A stretch of 64,000 bases of DNA. Origin: Taklimakanibacter sp050246735. Its GTDB lineage: Bacteria; Pseudomonadota; Alphaproteobacteria; Rhizobiales; Aestuariivirgaceae. Below the pieces are notes generated by a model, which saw nothing but the letters and a program-made list of their open reading frames with translations, had not been told where the DNA came from and did no database searches. The stretch covers positions 1 through 64,000 of the forward strand of contig JBFWVM010000024.1 in NCBI GenBank assembly GCA_050246735.1. Reading direction: 5' to 3'. The translations under genes and the position numbers were made by a program. Shown here in pieces: positions 16,696 to 25,482 of this stretch. Positions within the stretch are counted from its first letter, which is position 1. Each line of letters starts with the position of its first letter.

Positions 16696-17007
16696 ATGAC
16701 AAACCCTGATTGCTGCCTCCCGCCGCTTCCAGGACCCGTCGCTCGAGACGATCTCGCGGCGGCAGGGCCGGTCGAGCCGTCCTCCTCCCCGGACCCGGCT
16801 CCCGGCCCGACTCTTTCGCCGACGGCTGCATCGCTTGCCGAAGCCGACGCAAGGCGCCGCCGTCTCGTTGCGGCCGTCTGTGCCTGGCGGTCCGGATGTG
16901 AAGCGGATGTGCCGACGGTGGCCTTCGTGCCCGGCATCGTCGTCACCGGGCGCTATCGCATGCATCCGCCGTCCCGACAGCGATGCGCGCTCTCGGCCAA
17001 CCGATAG
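16696..17007 (+). CDS. Proline-rich small protein of unknown function, first rightward gene
   Basis: A 103-residue frame divergent from the repressor. GAGG lies very close to the ATG. The first half is Pro/Ala-rich and probably disordered; the second half is compact with Cys residues. No known domain is seen. The place is that of a Cro-like or early gene, but it has no helix-turn-helix. Coding status is moderately supported. Confidence 0.5.
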   Translation: MTNPDCCLPPLPGPVARDDLAAAGPVEPSSSPDPAPGPTLSPTAASLAEADARRRRLVAAVCAWRSGCEADVPTVAFVPGIVVTGRYRMHPPSRQRCALSANR

Positions 17008-17019
17008 AACAGACAGGAG

Positions 17020-17607
17020 ATGACCATGAGAGCCGGACGCAAGCGCAAGCCGGGCCGCCGCTACGGCTCCGGCGACAGGTCGAAGGTCCAGCGCGAGGAC
17101 GACGTCCGCCGCGTCGCGCTCGAGGCCCGCATGCGAGTCTTCGGCGTGTCGGGCGAGATTGCCGGCCGCGACGTGATGGGCTCGCCTTTGGGCCGGCTCA
17201 TGCATTGGAACATCATCACTCCGCTGCAGGCCGATGCCGGCTATCACTTCGCCCTAGCCATGCGCGACTATCTGGCCGCCGCCGGCAGCCAGCGCCCGAG
17301 CCCGCACCAGGCGAGCTTCCTGCCGTCCCTGCGCGGCGCCGGCGCTTCCGACCTGTGGCGCACGACGGAGGATCGCGCCCGCGCCTATATGGAGGCCCTA
17401 CGCGAGGTGGACCTCCTCGAGCCCTCCAAGCCGTCGGCGACCAGCATCGTCTGGGACGTGTGCATTTCAGAGAACGACCGCATGCGCGACGCCGAGCTCG
17501 GTCTCCTGCGCTCCGGCCTCAACGCCTTGAGCCGGGTGCTCCATCGCGGCCCTGTCGCGGGCCGGCGAGCCGCCCCGCGGAGTTCCGAAACGGGACAGAT
17601 GGGCTAA
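17020..17607 (+). CDS. Phage-region protein of unknown function
   Basis: A 195-residue protein with a strongly basic N-terminus (AGRKRKPGRRYGSGDRSK) and a helical remainder. GGAG lies shortly before the ATG. It follows the first rightward gene by 12 bases. The basic start suggests nucleic-acid binding, but no named family is recognised. After it, the window switches to the FecR/autotransporter cargo. Confidence 0.65.
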   Translation: MTMRAGRKRKPGRRYGSGDRSKVQREDDVRRVALEARMRVFGVSGEIAGRDVMGSPLGRLMHWNIITPLQADAGYHFALAMRDYLAAAGSQRPSPHQASFLPSLRGAGASDLWRTTEDRARAYMEALREVDLLEPSKPSATSIVWDVCISENDRMRDAELGLLRSGLNALSRVLHRGPVAGRRAAPRSSETGQMG

Positions 17608-17704
17608 GAACGGCTAACCAATGGTAATTTCATTTGTCTTTTTCGGCAAAAGCGGTCAAAAGTAGAGACTCTACAGGGGGGAAATGGCTGGGGGAGAGCC
17701 TTTG

Positions 17705-18556
17705 ATGGCGCGTTTCGCCCGATTCCTGTTCGCGGCAATGGTGGGCCTGTTCATCCTGGCGGGGCAGGGGCACGCGGCGACGCCTATCGGCACGGTGGTC
17801 GCCGTGACGGGATCGCCCACCGGCTCGGGACGTCCGCTCGGCGCCGGCAGCCCGGTCTATGAGAACGACCGGCTCCAGACCGGCAGAGGCAATGTCCAGA
17901 TCATCTTCGTCGACAGCACCAAGCTCGTTGTCGGTCCCAATTCCACGCTGGTGATCGACCGCTTCCTCATGCGCGGCGGCAACAGCGCGCGGAAATTCTC
18001 CGTCGACGCCCTGCGCGGCACCTTCCGCTTCATCAGCGGCACCAGCGCCAAGAGCGCCTACGACATCAGGACAGCCAACGCCACGATCGGCATCCGCGGC
18101 ACCGCTTTCGACTTCAGCTCGGGCCGCGAGACGCTGCTCGCCGTGTTCGAGGGCGGCGTGCGGCTGTGCACCGGGGGCCGGTGCGAGACCATTCCCGAAG
18201 GCTGCGGCGTCGGACGCGCGCGCAGCAACGACGTCGACCAGCTGGGCGGCCGCGCCAAGGGCCAGGCCCTGCGCTCGCTGCCTTACATCGTCAACCAGGG
18301 TACGCTCGCCCGCCAGTTCCGCGTCAATACGCGCTCCTGCCGCTCGAGCCTGAGCCCGCTGCAGACCGCGCCCGGCAACAACCGCGGCGATCGCGGCGGT
18401 CCCTCCGGCGGGGAAACGCCCGGCGGCCCATCCGGTGGTGGAACGCCGGGCGGCGGCCCCGGCGGCAATGCCCCCGGCGGCGGGGCGCCGGGTGGCGGGA
18501 CGCCCGGCGGTGGCGGCGGCGGCAGCGGCGGCGGCCCAGGCGGGGTGGGGCAATGA
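17705..18556 (+). CDS. Exported FecR-domain protein with glycine-rich tail (copy 1)
   Basis: This 283-residue protein has a signal peptide (about residues 1-25, ending HAA) and a FecR-type domain with the hallmarks GRGNVQIIFVD, FSVDALRGTFRFISG and ATIGIRGTAFDF. FecR domains often lie in periplasmic or surface proteins next to large outer-membrane proteins. The last 60 residues are almost only Gly, Pro, Ser and Thr and are probably disordered. I chose the second ATG, with GGGGAGA spaced seven bases; one at 17684 is also possible. It lies 28 bases before the giant autotransporter. A paralogue very similar over residues 30-220 follows that gene at 22568-23356. Confidence 0.88.
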   Translation: MARFARFLFAAMVGLFILAGQGHAATPIGTVVAVTGSPTGSGRPLGAGSPVYENDRLQTGRGNVQIIFVDSTKLVVGPNSTLVIDRFLMRGGNSARKFSVDALRGTFRFISGTSAKSAYDIRTANATIGIRGTAFDFSSGRETLLAVFEGGVRLCTGGRCETIPEGCGVGRARSNDVDQLGGRAKGQALRSLPYIVNQGTLARQFRVNTRSCRSSLSPLQTAPGNNRGDRGGPSGGETPGGPSGGGTPGGGPGGNAPGGGAPGGGTPGGGGGGSGGGPGGVGQ

Positions 18557-18584
18557 GAGATAGGTCCCGAGAAGGGAGTGGGAG

Positions 18585-21500
18585 ATGCGACAGCCGTTGA
18601 ACTGGATCATCGCCGGCGGCGGCGCGAAGCGGGTCTCGAAGCGGGCATTGCGCAACCGCCTGGCGGCGACCACGATCCTCGCGGTGGCACCCTTCCTGGG
18701 CTATGGCCGCCAGGCCTATGCCGATTGCATCTCGTCGGTCTCGCCGACCTTCGTCTGCAGCGGACCCAGCGCGGGCGAGGTCATCCTCGGCGTCGCCAAT
18801 GCCGATGTCTCGACATCGGGCAGCCCGGCCTTCGTGGTGACGACGGAGGGCGTCTCGATCGCAGGCGACGGCAATATCCGGTTCATCGACGAGAATGCCA
18901 ACACCAGCATCTCCAATACCACCTATGGCGACACCGGCCTCAGGGTCCGATCCCTTGGCGATGACGGAGACACGCCCGGCGCGGTGACCATCGTCACCGA
19001 CGGCGCCATCTCGGGCTCGGGTCACGGCATCGACGCCTATAACGGCGGCAGCGGCGATATCTCCATCACGGTGAACGGCACGGTCACCGGCACGGATGTC
19101 GATGAATCAGAGTACGACGATGACATCCCCAATGACGGCATTCATGCCGAGAATTCCGAAGACGGCGACGATATCACGATCACCACCGGCACCGGCAGCG
19201 CCGTCAGCGGCGAGCACAACGGCATCGACGCGCGCAACTACGGCTCGGGCGACCTGACCATCACCACCGGCGGCGACGTCACCGGCAACGAGTTCGACGC
19301 CATCTTCGCCATCAACAACGGCAACGACCTTTCCGTCACCGTCGAGGCCCGGAGTGTGGTCGACGGCGCGGGCAACGGCATCGGCGCCTATAACAACGGC
19401 ATCGGCGCGCTCGACATCGACGTGTACGGCCAAGTCACCAGCCGCGGCTATGACGGGATCCGAGCCTACAATCACGGCACCACCCTCGACATCACCACCG
19501 GCGCCGCGAGCCACGTCTATGGTGACGACAACGGCATCGATGCCCGCAACTACGGCGAGGACGCGCTCACCATCAGCGTCGGCGGCTATGTGACCGGCTT
19601 CTACAATGACGGCATCCATGCCAGGAATTACGGCACGGATCTCAGCATCACCACCGATCCCGGGAGCGTGGTGCGCGGCGGCGGCGACGGCATCGGCGCC
19701 ATGAACTATGGCTCGGGCGACCTCACGATCGAAGCCAATGGCTGGGTCGGAGGCTACGCCTATGGCGAGGGTGGCGCGGGCGATGGCATCCGCGCCTATA
19801 ACTCCGAAGACGGCGGCGCCCTGACAATCACCACCGGGGCGGGCAGCACCATCCGGGGCTATGACGACGGCATCCAGGCCGACAATGAGGGCCGGGGCGC
19901 GCTCACCATTACGGTCGAGGGCACGGTCACCGGCCGCTACGCCGACGGCATCAGTGCCCACAACCAGTATGGGGCGACCTACAACGAGGACACCGAGGAT
20001 TATACGGCGCTCACCATCACCACTGGTGCGGCAAGCAAGGTGACGGGCGATTACGACGGCATAGCGGCCTTCAACCGGGGTGAGGGCACTTTCACCATCA
20101 CCGTCGACGGCGATGTCTCCGGCCGCCGGGGCGCCGGCATCTATGCCGAGAGTGACGGCGGCGACATGACCATCGCCACCGGCGCCGACAGTGACGTGTT
20201 CGGCGGCAAGGACGGCATCGACGCCATCAATTTCGGCTATGGCGCCCTCAGGATCGACGTGCGGGGCCGCGTCACCGGCGAAGGCCTGGCCTGCGGGGAG
20301 GAAGACTACTATTGCGAGGACGGCGACGGCGGCGACGGCATATACGCCTATAATTTCGGCGGCCGCCTCACCATCGTCACCGGTGCCGGCAGCGCCGTCA
20401 CCGGCGGTCTCAGCGACGGCATCGATGCCGTTCAGCGCGGCGAAGGCGACCTCTCGATCACTGTCAATGGTTCGGCGACCGGGCAGGGTGAGTACGGTTC
20501 CGGCGTGAACGCCTTCAATGCCGGCTACATCTACGGCACTTTGGACGCCCCGGAGGAATCGGACTTGCCCGATCCCAATCCCGACGAAGCGGAGACGATC
20601 ATCACGGTCGGCGCGGGCGGCGTGGCGCAAGGCAATTATGCGGGCATCCGCGCGGGTTCTTCCGACGGCCAGAAGATCTGGATCACCAATGACGGCCTGG
20701 TGCGCAACCTTTCGGGCTCTTCCGACAGGCTGGCGATCGTCACCTGGGGGGCGGCCACCAACATCGACAACAACGCCGATCTCATCGGCGCGGTGACCAC
20801 CGACCTCAGCGACGTCAACTCGTTCGACGACACGGTGAACAACCGCGGCTTCTGGAATTTCGCCGGCACCGACAGCGACCTGGGCGCAGGCTCCGAAGAC
20901 ACGGTGAACAACAGCGGCGTGCTGGTCGCCGCCGACGATTCGGCCGAGATCGAGACGACGCGCATCCTGCGGGTCGAGAACTTCGACAACGAGGGCGGCC
21001 TCATCTCGCTCATCGACGGCCAGGCCGGCGACGAGTTCGCGATCACCGACCAGCCGGAAGGAAGCGCCGATCCGAGCGCCGTCAACTTCACCGGCAGCGG
21101 CAGTCTCGCGGTCGATGCGGCGCTCGGCGCCCCAGGCGTCGGCGTTGCGGACGAGTTCCACATTTTCGGCAGCACGCAGGACGGCTACACGACCACCGTC
21201 CATGTCAATGTCGTCTCGGCCGCGGGCGCCAATTTCGAGGGCATCCCGGTGGTGGTCATCGAAGGCGATGCCGCGACCTCGGATGCGGCGCATGTCATCC
21301 TCGACGGTCCGGTGAGCGGCGGCTTCTTCATGTGGGACATGCGTTACGACGAAGCCAACAAGCAGCATGAACTCTTCACCCTCAACAGCGGCACCGAGGA
21401 GGAGCCGGGCGATCCGGTCCTCGGCGCCGGCGCCCAGGAATTCCCGGCGGGCTTCGCCGCCACGAAGGACATCTGGCTGCAGACGCTCGGCACCGCATTG

Positions 21501-22421
21501 CACCGCCAGGCCGACCTGCGCTCGCTCCTGCAGAATCTCAGCGTGACGCCGGCCGCCGACTATGCCGAGCCGGTCGAGCCGACGCCCATCGGGCCCACCG
21601 CCATCGTGTCGCCGGGCTTCTGGTACAAGGGCTTCGGCGCCTATGTCGAGCGCGACTCGGAAGCCGGCGGCTTCGACATCTCCAACAGGCAGACCACCTA
21701 TGGCGGCATGGCGGGCTTCGATTTCGGCACCCGCGAAGCCGTCGGCGACGCGCTGCTCTTCGGCGTGTTCGGCGGCTATATCGTCTCCGATCTCAAGTTC
21801 GAGGCGACCGACAGCAAATGGAAATACGAGGGCCCGACGGTCGGCGCCTATGTCACCTATCTCGACCAGGCCTTCTATGCCGACCTGACGGTGAAGGCTG
21901 ATTTCCTCGATATCGACATCGATCCGGACGACCTCGCGGTGGCGGCGGACGATTCCGACAGCGACGCCGTCAATGTCGGCGGCCGCCTCGACACCGGCTA
22001 CAAGTTCGGCCGCACGGTGTTCGTCGAGCCGCAGGCCTCGCTGGCGGTCGTCCACAGCGAAGTCGACGACGTCGACATCTTCGGCGGCACGGTCGAGTTC
22101 GACGACCAGACGAGCGTGCTGGGCCGGCTCGGGCTCAGGCTCGGCGTCGACCACACCGCGGCCGACGCGACGGTCTATTCGGCCGACGTGACGGCGAGCG
22201 TGTGGGAGGACTTCACCAGCGGCAACGACGCCACGATCTCGGTCCCGGGCCTGACGGATATCGGCGTGTCCGACGATCCGGCCTCGACCTACGGCGATGT
22301 CGCGCTGGGCCTGAGCGTGGCCAATCCCGACGGCTGGTCGAGCTTCCTGCGCGCCAACTACCTGTTCGCCGACGACTACGAGGCCGTCACCGGCAATGCC
22401 GGCGTCCGCTTCGTGTGGTGA
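18585..22421 (+). CDS. Giant autotransporter with tandem beta-helix passenger
   Basis: A 1278-residue type V secreted protein. A long basic signal peptide ends near residue 46 (RQAYA-DC). Residues about 110-700 consist of many imperfect repeats of 30-35 residues around DGI-A-N-YG-G-L-I-T and G-VTG-G, the pattern of a right-handed beta-helix stalk. Repeat-poor segments follow to about 1000. The C-terminal 275 residues are an autotransporter beta-barrel (starts GFWYKGFGAYVE) ending in Trp, as outer-membrane barrels often do in an aromatic residue. The protein is highly acidic and Asn/Asp-rich, which fits a calcium-binding adhesin. It is flanked on both sides by FecR-domain genes and embedded in the prophage region. 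Confidence 0.92.
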   Translation: MRQPLNWIIAGGGAKRVSKRALRNRLAATTILAVAPFLGYGRQAYADCISSVSPTFVCSGPSAGEVILGVANADVSTSGSPAFVVTTEGVSIAGDGNIRFIDENANTSISNTTYGDTGLRVRSLGDDGDTPGAVTIVTDGAISGSGHGIDAYNGGSGDISITVNGTVTGTDVDESEYDDDIPNDGIHAENSEDGDDITITTGTGSAVSGEHNGIDARNYGSGDLTITTGGDVTGNEFDAIFAINNGNDLSVTVEARSVVDGAGNGIGAYNNGIGALDIDVYGQVTSRGYDGIRAYNHGTTLDITTGAASHVYGDDNGIDARNYGEDALTISVGGYVTGFYNDGIHARNYGTDLSITTDPGSVVRGGGDGIGAMNYGSGDLTIEANGWVGGYAYGEGGAGDGIRAYNSEDGGALTITTGAGSTIRGYDDGIQADNEGRGALTITVEGTVTGRYADGISAHNQYGATYNEDTEDYTALTITTGAASKVTGDYDGIAAFNRGEGTFTITVDGDVSGRRGAGIYAESDGGDMTIATGADSDVFGGKDGIDAINFGYGALRIDVRGRVTGEGLACGEEDYYCEDGDGGDGIYAYNFGGRLTIVTGAGSAVTGGLSDGIDAVQRGEGDLSITVNGSATGQGEYGSGVNAFNAGYIYGTLDAPEESDLPDPNPDEAETIITVGAGGVAQGNYAGIRAGSSDGQKIWITNDGLVRNLSGSSDRLAIVTWGAATNIDNNADLIGAVTTDLSDVNSFDDTVNNRGFWNFAGTDSDLGAGSEDTVNNSGVLVAADDSAEIETTRILRVENFDNEGGLISLIDGQAGDEFAITDQPEGSADPSAVNFTGSGSLAVDAALGAPGVGVADEFHIFGSTQDGYTTTVHVNVVSAAGANFEGIPVVVIEGDAATSDAAHVILDGPVSGGFFMWDMRYDEANKQHELFTLNSGTEEEPGDPVLGAGAQEFPAGFAATKDIWLQTLGTALHRQADLRSLLQNLSVTPAADYAEPVEPTPIGPTAIVSPGFWYKGFGAYVERDSEAGGFDISNRQTTYGGMAGFDFGTREAVGDALLFGVFGGYIVSDLKFEATDSKWKYEGPTVGAYVTYLDQAFYADLTVKADFLDIDIDPDDLAVAADDSDSDAVNVGGRLDTGYKFGRTVFVEPQASLAVVHSEVDDVDIFGGTVEFDDQTSVLGRLGLRLGVDHTAADATVYSADVTASVWEDFTSGNDATISVPGLTDIGVSDDPASTYGDVALGLSVANPDGWSSFLRANYLFADDYEAVTGNAGVRFVW

Positions 22422-22567
22422 GGCGAGGCTTGCGCCGGATATCCTGACCGCCGCCGGCGCGAACGAAACGGGCACAGCATCCCCGGCGATTTGTGAGTTG
22501 CCTTTCCTTGCGAAAACCGCCACAAGCGGCCCCCGAGAGAGGGTGCCCACTCTGTGGAGAACCCTGC

Positions 22568-23356
22568 ATGCTGAGTTCCGCCCGCCTCCTCCTCGCGGCA
22601 ACGGCCGGTCTGTTGCTCTTCGCGGCTCCGGGCCTGGCCGCAACCCCTATCGGAAAAGTCGTGGCCGTGGTGGGATCGCCCACCGGCTCGGGGCGCCCGC
22701 TCAGCGCCGGCAGCCCGGTCTATGAGAACGACCGGCTCCAGACCGGCCGCGGCAATATCCAGATCATCTTCGTCGACGACACGAAGCTCGTGGTCGGGCC
22801 CAATTCGACGCTGGTGATCGACCGCTTCCTCATGCGCGGCGGCAACCGCGCCCGGAAATTCTCCGTCGACGCCTTGCGCGGCACGTTCCGTTTCATCAGC
22901 GGCAACAGCGCCAAGAACGCCTATGACATCGAGACCGCCAACGCGACCATCGGCATCCGCGGCACCGCTTTCGACTTTTCGTCCGGCCGCACGACGCTCG
23001 TCGCCGTGGTCGAGGGGCTGGTGCGGCTGTGCGCTTCCGGCCGCTGCGAATCGATCCCGGACAATTGCGGCGTCGGCCGCGCGCAAAGCGGCGATGTCGA
23101 CGAGCTGGGCGGCCGCGCCAAGGGCCGCGCCTTGCGCGCGCTGCCCTATATCGTCAACCAGGGCCAGCTGACGCGGCCCTTCCGGCTCAATACCCGTTCC
23201 TGCCGCTCGAGCGTCGATCTGTATGAGAACTTCTTCGGCGGCGGCCGGAACAGCAACGGCCGGTCGGGCGGCAGCACCAGAGGAAGCCCGGGCAACGGCG
23301 GCGGAGGCGGCGAGGGCGGAGGTGAAGGCCAGGGCGGAGGCGAAGGCACTCCCTGA
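22568..23356 (+). CDS. Exported FecR-domain protein with glycine-rich tail (copy 2)
   Basis: A 262-residue paralogue of the protein at 17705-18556. The domain is nearly identical from TPIGKVVAV to the RSCRSS end, while the Gly-rich tail differs in composition (Gly/Glu/Ser, not Gly/Pro/Thr). The start ATG has GGAGA at the right distance. A signal peptide covers residues 1-25 or so. The gap to the autotransporter is 146 bases, so it may have its own promoter. The two copies form about 500 bp of direct repeat in DNA around the autotransporter gene. No cognate sigma factor or TonB-dependent receptor is present nearby, so a classical FecIR signalling role is unlikely. Confidence 0.88.
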   Translation: MLSSARLLLAATAGLLLFAAPGLAATPIGKVVAVVGSPTGSGRPLSAGSPVYENDRLQTGRGNIQIIFVDDTKLVVGPNSTLVIDRFLMRGGNRARKFSVDALRGTFRFISGNSAKNAYDIETANATIGIRGTAFDFSSGRTTLVAVVEGLVRLCASGRCESIPDNCGVGRAQSGDVDELGGRAKGRALRALPYIVNQGQLTRPFRLNTRSCRSSVDLYENFFGGGRNSNGRSGGSTRGSPGNGGGGGEGGGEGQGGGEGTP

Positions 23357-23407
23357 TCGGCGGGCATGCCCGTGAACGGCTGGACGGCCCGCGCCGGAGG
23401 CGGCCGT

Positions 23408-23675
23408 CCAGTCTCGACGTCGCACAGCCGTTGCATGGATGGGCTGGATGGCCGCCTCAGGGGCGGCCATGACGAGTTGGGGCGAGAGGAGCCCGGCTAC
23501 CGCCATCTCCACCTCGTCATGACCGGGCCTGACCCGGTCATCCAGTCTCGACGTCGCACAGCCGTTGCATGGATGGGCTGGATGGCCGCCTCAGGGGCGG
23601 CCATGACGAGTTGAGGCGAGAGGAGGCCGGCCACCGCCACCTCCACCTCGTCATGACCGGGCCTGACCCGGTCAT
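23408..23675. repeat. Tandem direct repeat, two copies of 134 bp
   Basis: The unit at 23408-23541 recurs at 23542-23675 with only a few differences. Each copy ends in a GTCATGACCGGGCCTGACCC-type palindromic element and includes a GGCCGCCTCAGGGGCGGCC inverted repeat. It fills the 590-base gap between the second FecR gene and the packaging genes; no gene is seen in it. Such palindromic units are widespread in Hyphomicrobiales intergenic DNA. Confidence 0.85.
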
Positions 23676-23846
23676 CCAGCCGGTCTTCATGTCGCCATGC
23701 GATTCTCCCGGCCGCGAGGTGTTCGTCCGCTGCAACAGAGCGTGCCAGAATGCCGTGTGTCGTCAGAGACTTCGCGGTTTCTCGAAAAAAATCTTGACTT
23801 TCGTCCCGGAATGTGCGATTTGGGAAATATCAGGATCGGAGTACAA

Positions 23847-23879
23847 GCGCCCGGAAATCTCACCGGGCGCTTTTCGTTT
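23847..23879 (+). terminator. Rho-independent terminator
   Basis: GCGCCCGG, eight-base loop, CCGGGCGC, then TTTTCGTTT. It marks the end of transcription before the packaging genes, or the 3' end of a short RNA starting after the repeats. Confidence 0.75.
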
Positions 23880-23945
23880 GCGCATCTCCCGCCGCTCCTC
23901 CGTCCCGCGCGATTCCACGTCCGTTCGATCAGGAAGGTCTGCCTC

Positions 23946-24131
23946 ATGCCGAAGACACTTGCGGCCGGTGACGGCTGTTTCGTGAGCGCGCGCCGGAAAA
24001 TCCAGGCGAGCGGCATTCTCGACGCGCTCATCGAATATGCGCAAGGGCGGCGCGAAATGTCGGCGAGCCGGGTCTCGGCGGCGCCCGACCATGCCGAGAT
24101 CGAAATCCGCATTGTCGATCTTCAGCGTTGA
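23946..24131 (+). CDS. Small protein before terminase, possibly a small-terminase remnant
   Basis: A 61-residue protein with AGGAAGG properly spaced from the ATG. The segment ILDALIEYAQGRREMSASRV resembles part of some phage small-terminase-like proteins. It is too short to be a full small terminase. It overlaps the large terminase start by 41 bases. If it is a small terminase it is truncated; if not, no small terminase was found. Confidence 0.5.
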   Translation: MPKTLAAGDGCFVSARRKIQASGILDALIEYAQGRREMSASRVSAAPDHAEIEIRIVDLQR

Positions 24132-25482
24132 GGTTCCGCGCGCCTTTGCGCCGCTGCTCGTTCCCCGCCGCTACAAGGGTGCCTATGGCGGCAGGGGCGG
24201 AGCCAAGTCGCATTTCTTCGCCGAGCAGCTGGTGCTGCGCTGCTTTGCCCGCACCACGCGCGCCGTCTGCATCCGCGAGGTGCAGAATTCCATCCGCGAA
24301 TCGGTGCGCCAGCTCATCGTCGACAAGATCCGGCATTTCAGGCTCGAAGGATTCTTCACCGTGCTCGAAACTGAAATTCGCGGGCGCAACGGCTCGCTCG
24401 TCATCTTCAGGGGCATGCAGTCCTACAATGCCGGCAACATCAAGTCGCTCGAGGGCTGCGACCTGGCCTGGGTTGAGGAGGCGCAGAACTTTTCCGAGCA
24501 TTCCCTGCGGCTCCTGCGCCCGACGATACGCAAGGAAGGCTCGGAGATCTGGTTCAGCTGGAACCCGCGCCACGAGACCGATGCCGTCGACAGGTTCTTT
24601 CGCGGCGGCCGGCAGCGCTCCGACGCCGTGCTGGTCGAGGTCGGCTGGCGCGACAACCCGTGGTTTCCGCGCGTTCTGGACGAGGAGAAGAACGGCGACT
24701 ATGCCGACGACCCCGAGATGGCCGAGCATGTGTGGGGCGGCGGCTATGAGATCGTCGGCGAGGCGAGCTATTACGGCCGCCTGATCGCGGCGGCGGACAG
24801 CGCCGGGCGCGTCGGCGAATTCCTCCACGATCCTGAGCGCTCGGTGAGCACCGCCTGGGACATCGGCGTCGACGACCACACCGCCATCTGGTTCTTCCAG
24901 GACGACGGCTTCCTCGCCACCGCGGTCGATTATTACGAGACCTCGGGCGAGGGCGCCGAGCAGATCGTGAGGGAAGCCTTGCCCGAGCTCAATCCGGACC
25001 TCCGCGAGATGGCGGACTGCCTGGCGGCGGCCGGGCGCAGCCGTCCGTTCCGCTATGGCACGCATTTCCTGCCGCATGACGTGAAGAACCGCGAATGGGG
25101 TGCGGGCGGGCGCAGCCGGGCCCTGACGCTGATGGGGCTCGGCGTGAAGCCGCTGCATGTCGGGGCGGCCGTCGGTCCGGCCGAGCGGGTGAACGCGGCG
25201 CGCTCGCTGCTGCCGCGGATGCGCTTCAACCGCACGGCGCGCGTCATGCTGGGCGTATCGCGCCTGCGCCGCTACAGCCGCAAGCGCAACGAAGCGCTGG
25301 GAACCTACACCCGCCCGGTGCACGACATCAACAGCCACGGCGCCGACGCCTTCGGCGAATATGCGGTGAACTGCGGCTGGCGGCCGGCGACGGCGGCACC
25401 CGAACCCGAGAAGCTCCCGCCCGGCAGCGTGTGGCTGCCGGGCGCGCCCGAGCCCTCCCGAACCAGAAGGATCGTCACCTGA
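24091..25482 (+). CDS. Phage terminase large subunit, PBSX/Terminase_3 type
   Basis: The packaging motor, 463 residues. The ATPase has a modified Walker A region (YGGRGGAKSHFF) and a Walker B with catalytic acid pair (GCDLAWVEEAQNFSE). The nuclease half follows with an Asp in TAWDIGVDDHTA and a late acid in SHGADAFGEYAVN. The start chosen (24091) matches the usual N-terminus. It overlaps the upstream small gene and its TGA overlaps the portal ATG by one base. It should cut and pump phage DNA into the empty head. Confidence 0.9.
   Translation: MPRSKSALSIFSVEVPRAFAPLLVPRRYKGAYGGRGGAKSHFFAEQLVLRCFARTTRAVCIREVQNSIRESVRQLIVDKIRHFRLEGFFTVLETEIRGRNGSLVIFRGMQSYNAGNIKSLEGCDLAWVEEAQNFSEHSLRLLRPTIRKEGSEIWFSWNPRHETDAVDRFFRGGRQRSDAVLVEVGWRDNPWFPRVLDEEKNGDYADDPEMAEHVWGGGYEIVGEASYYGRLIAAADSAGRVGEFLHDPERSVSTAWDIGVDDHTAIWFFQDDGFLATAVDYYETSGEGAEQIVREALPELNPDLREMADCLAAAGRSRPFRYGTHFLPHDVKNREWGAGGRSRALTLMGLGVKPLHVGAAVGPAERVNAARSLLPRMRFNRTARVMLGVSRLRRYSRKRNEALGTYTRPVHDINSHGADAFGEYAVNCGWRPATAAPEPEKLPPGSVWLPGAPEPSRTRRIVT

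Noticed and set aside
18985..20650. CRISPR-like regular repeats
   Set aside because: The periodicity is at protein level, the units are of variable length and diverged, there are no constant spacers and no cas genes; it is the beta-helix passenger.
19107..22643. A very long open frame antisense to the autotransporter gene
   Set aside because: It mirrors the codon pattern of the GC-rich repeats on the coding strand, has no domain and no ribosome site, and the coding strand product has a signal peptide and barrel.
17705..23356. Iron-dicitrate signalling (FecI-FecR-FecA)
   Set aside because: There is no sigma factor or TonB-dependent receptor; the FecR-domain proteins have cleavable signal peptides and disordered tails.
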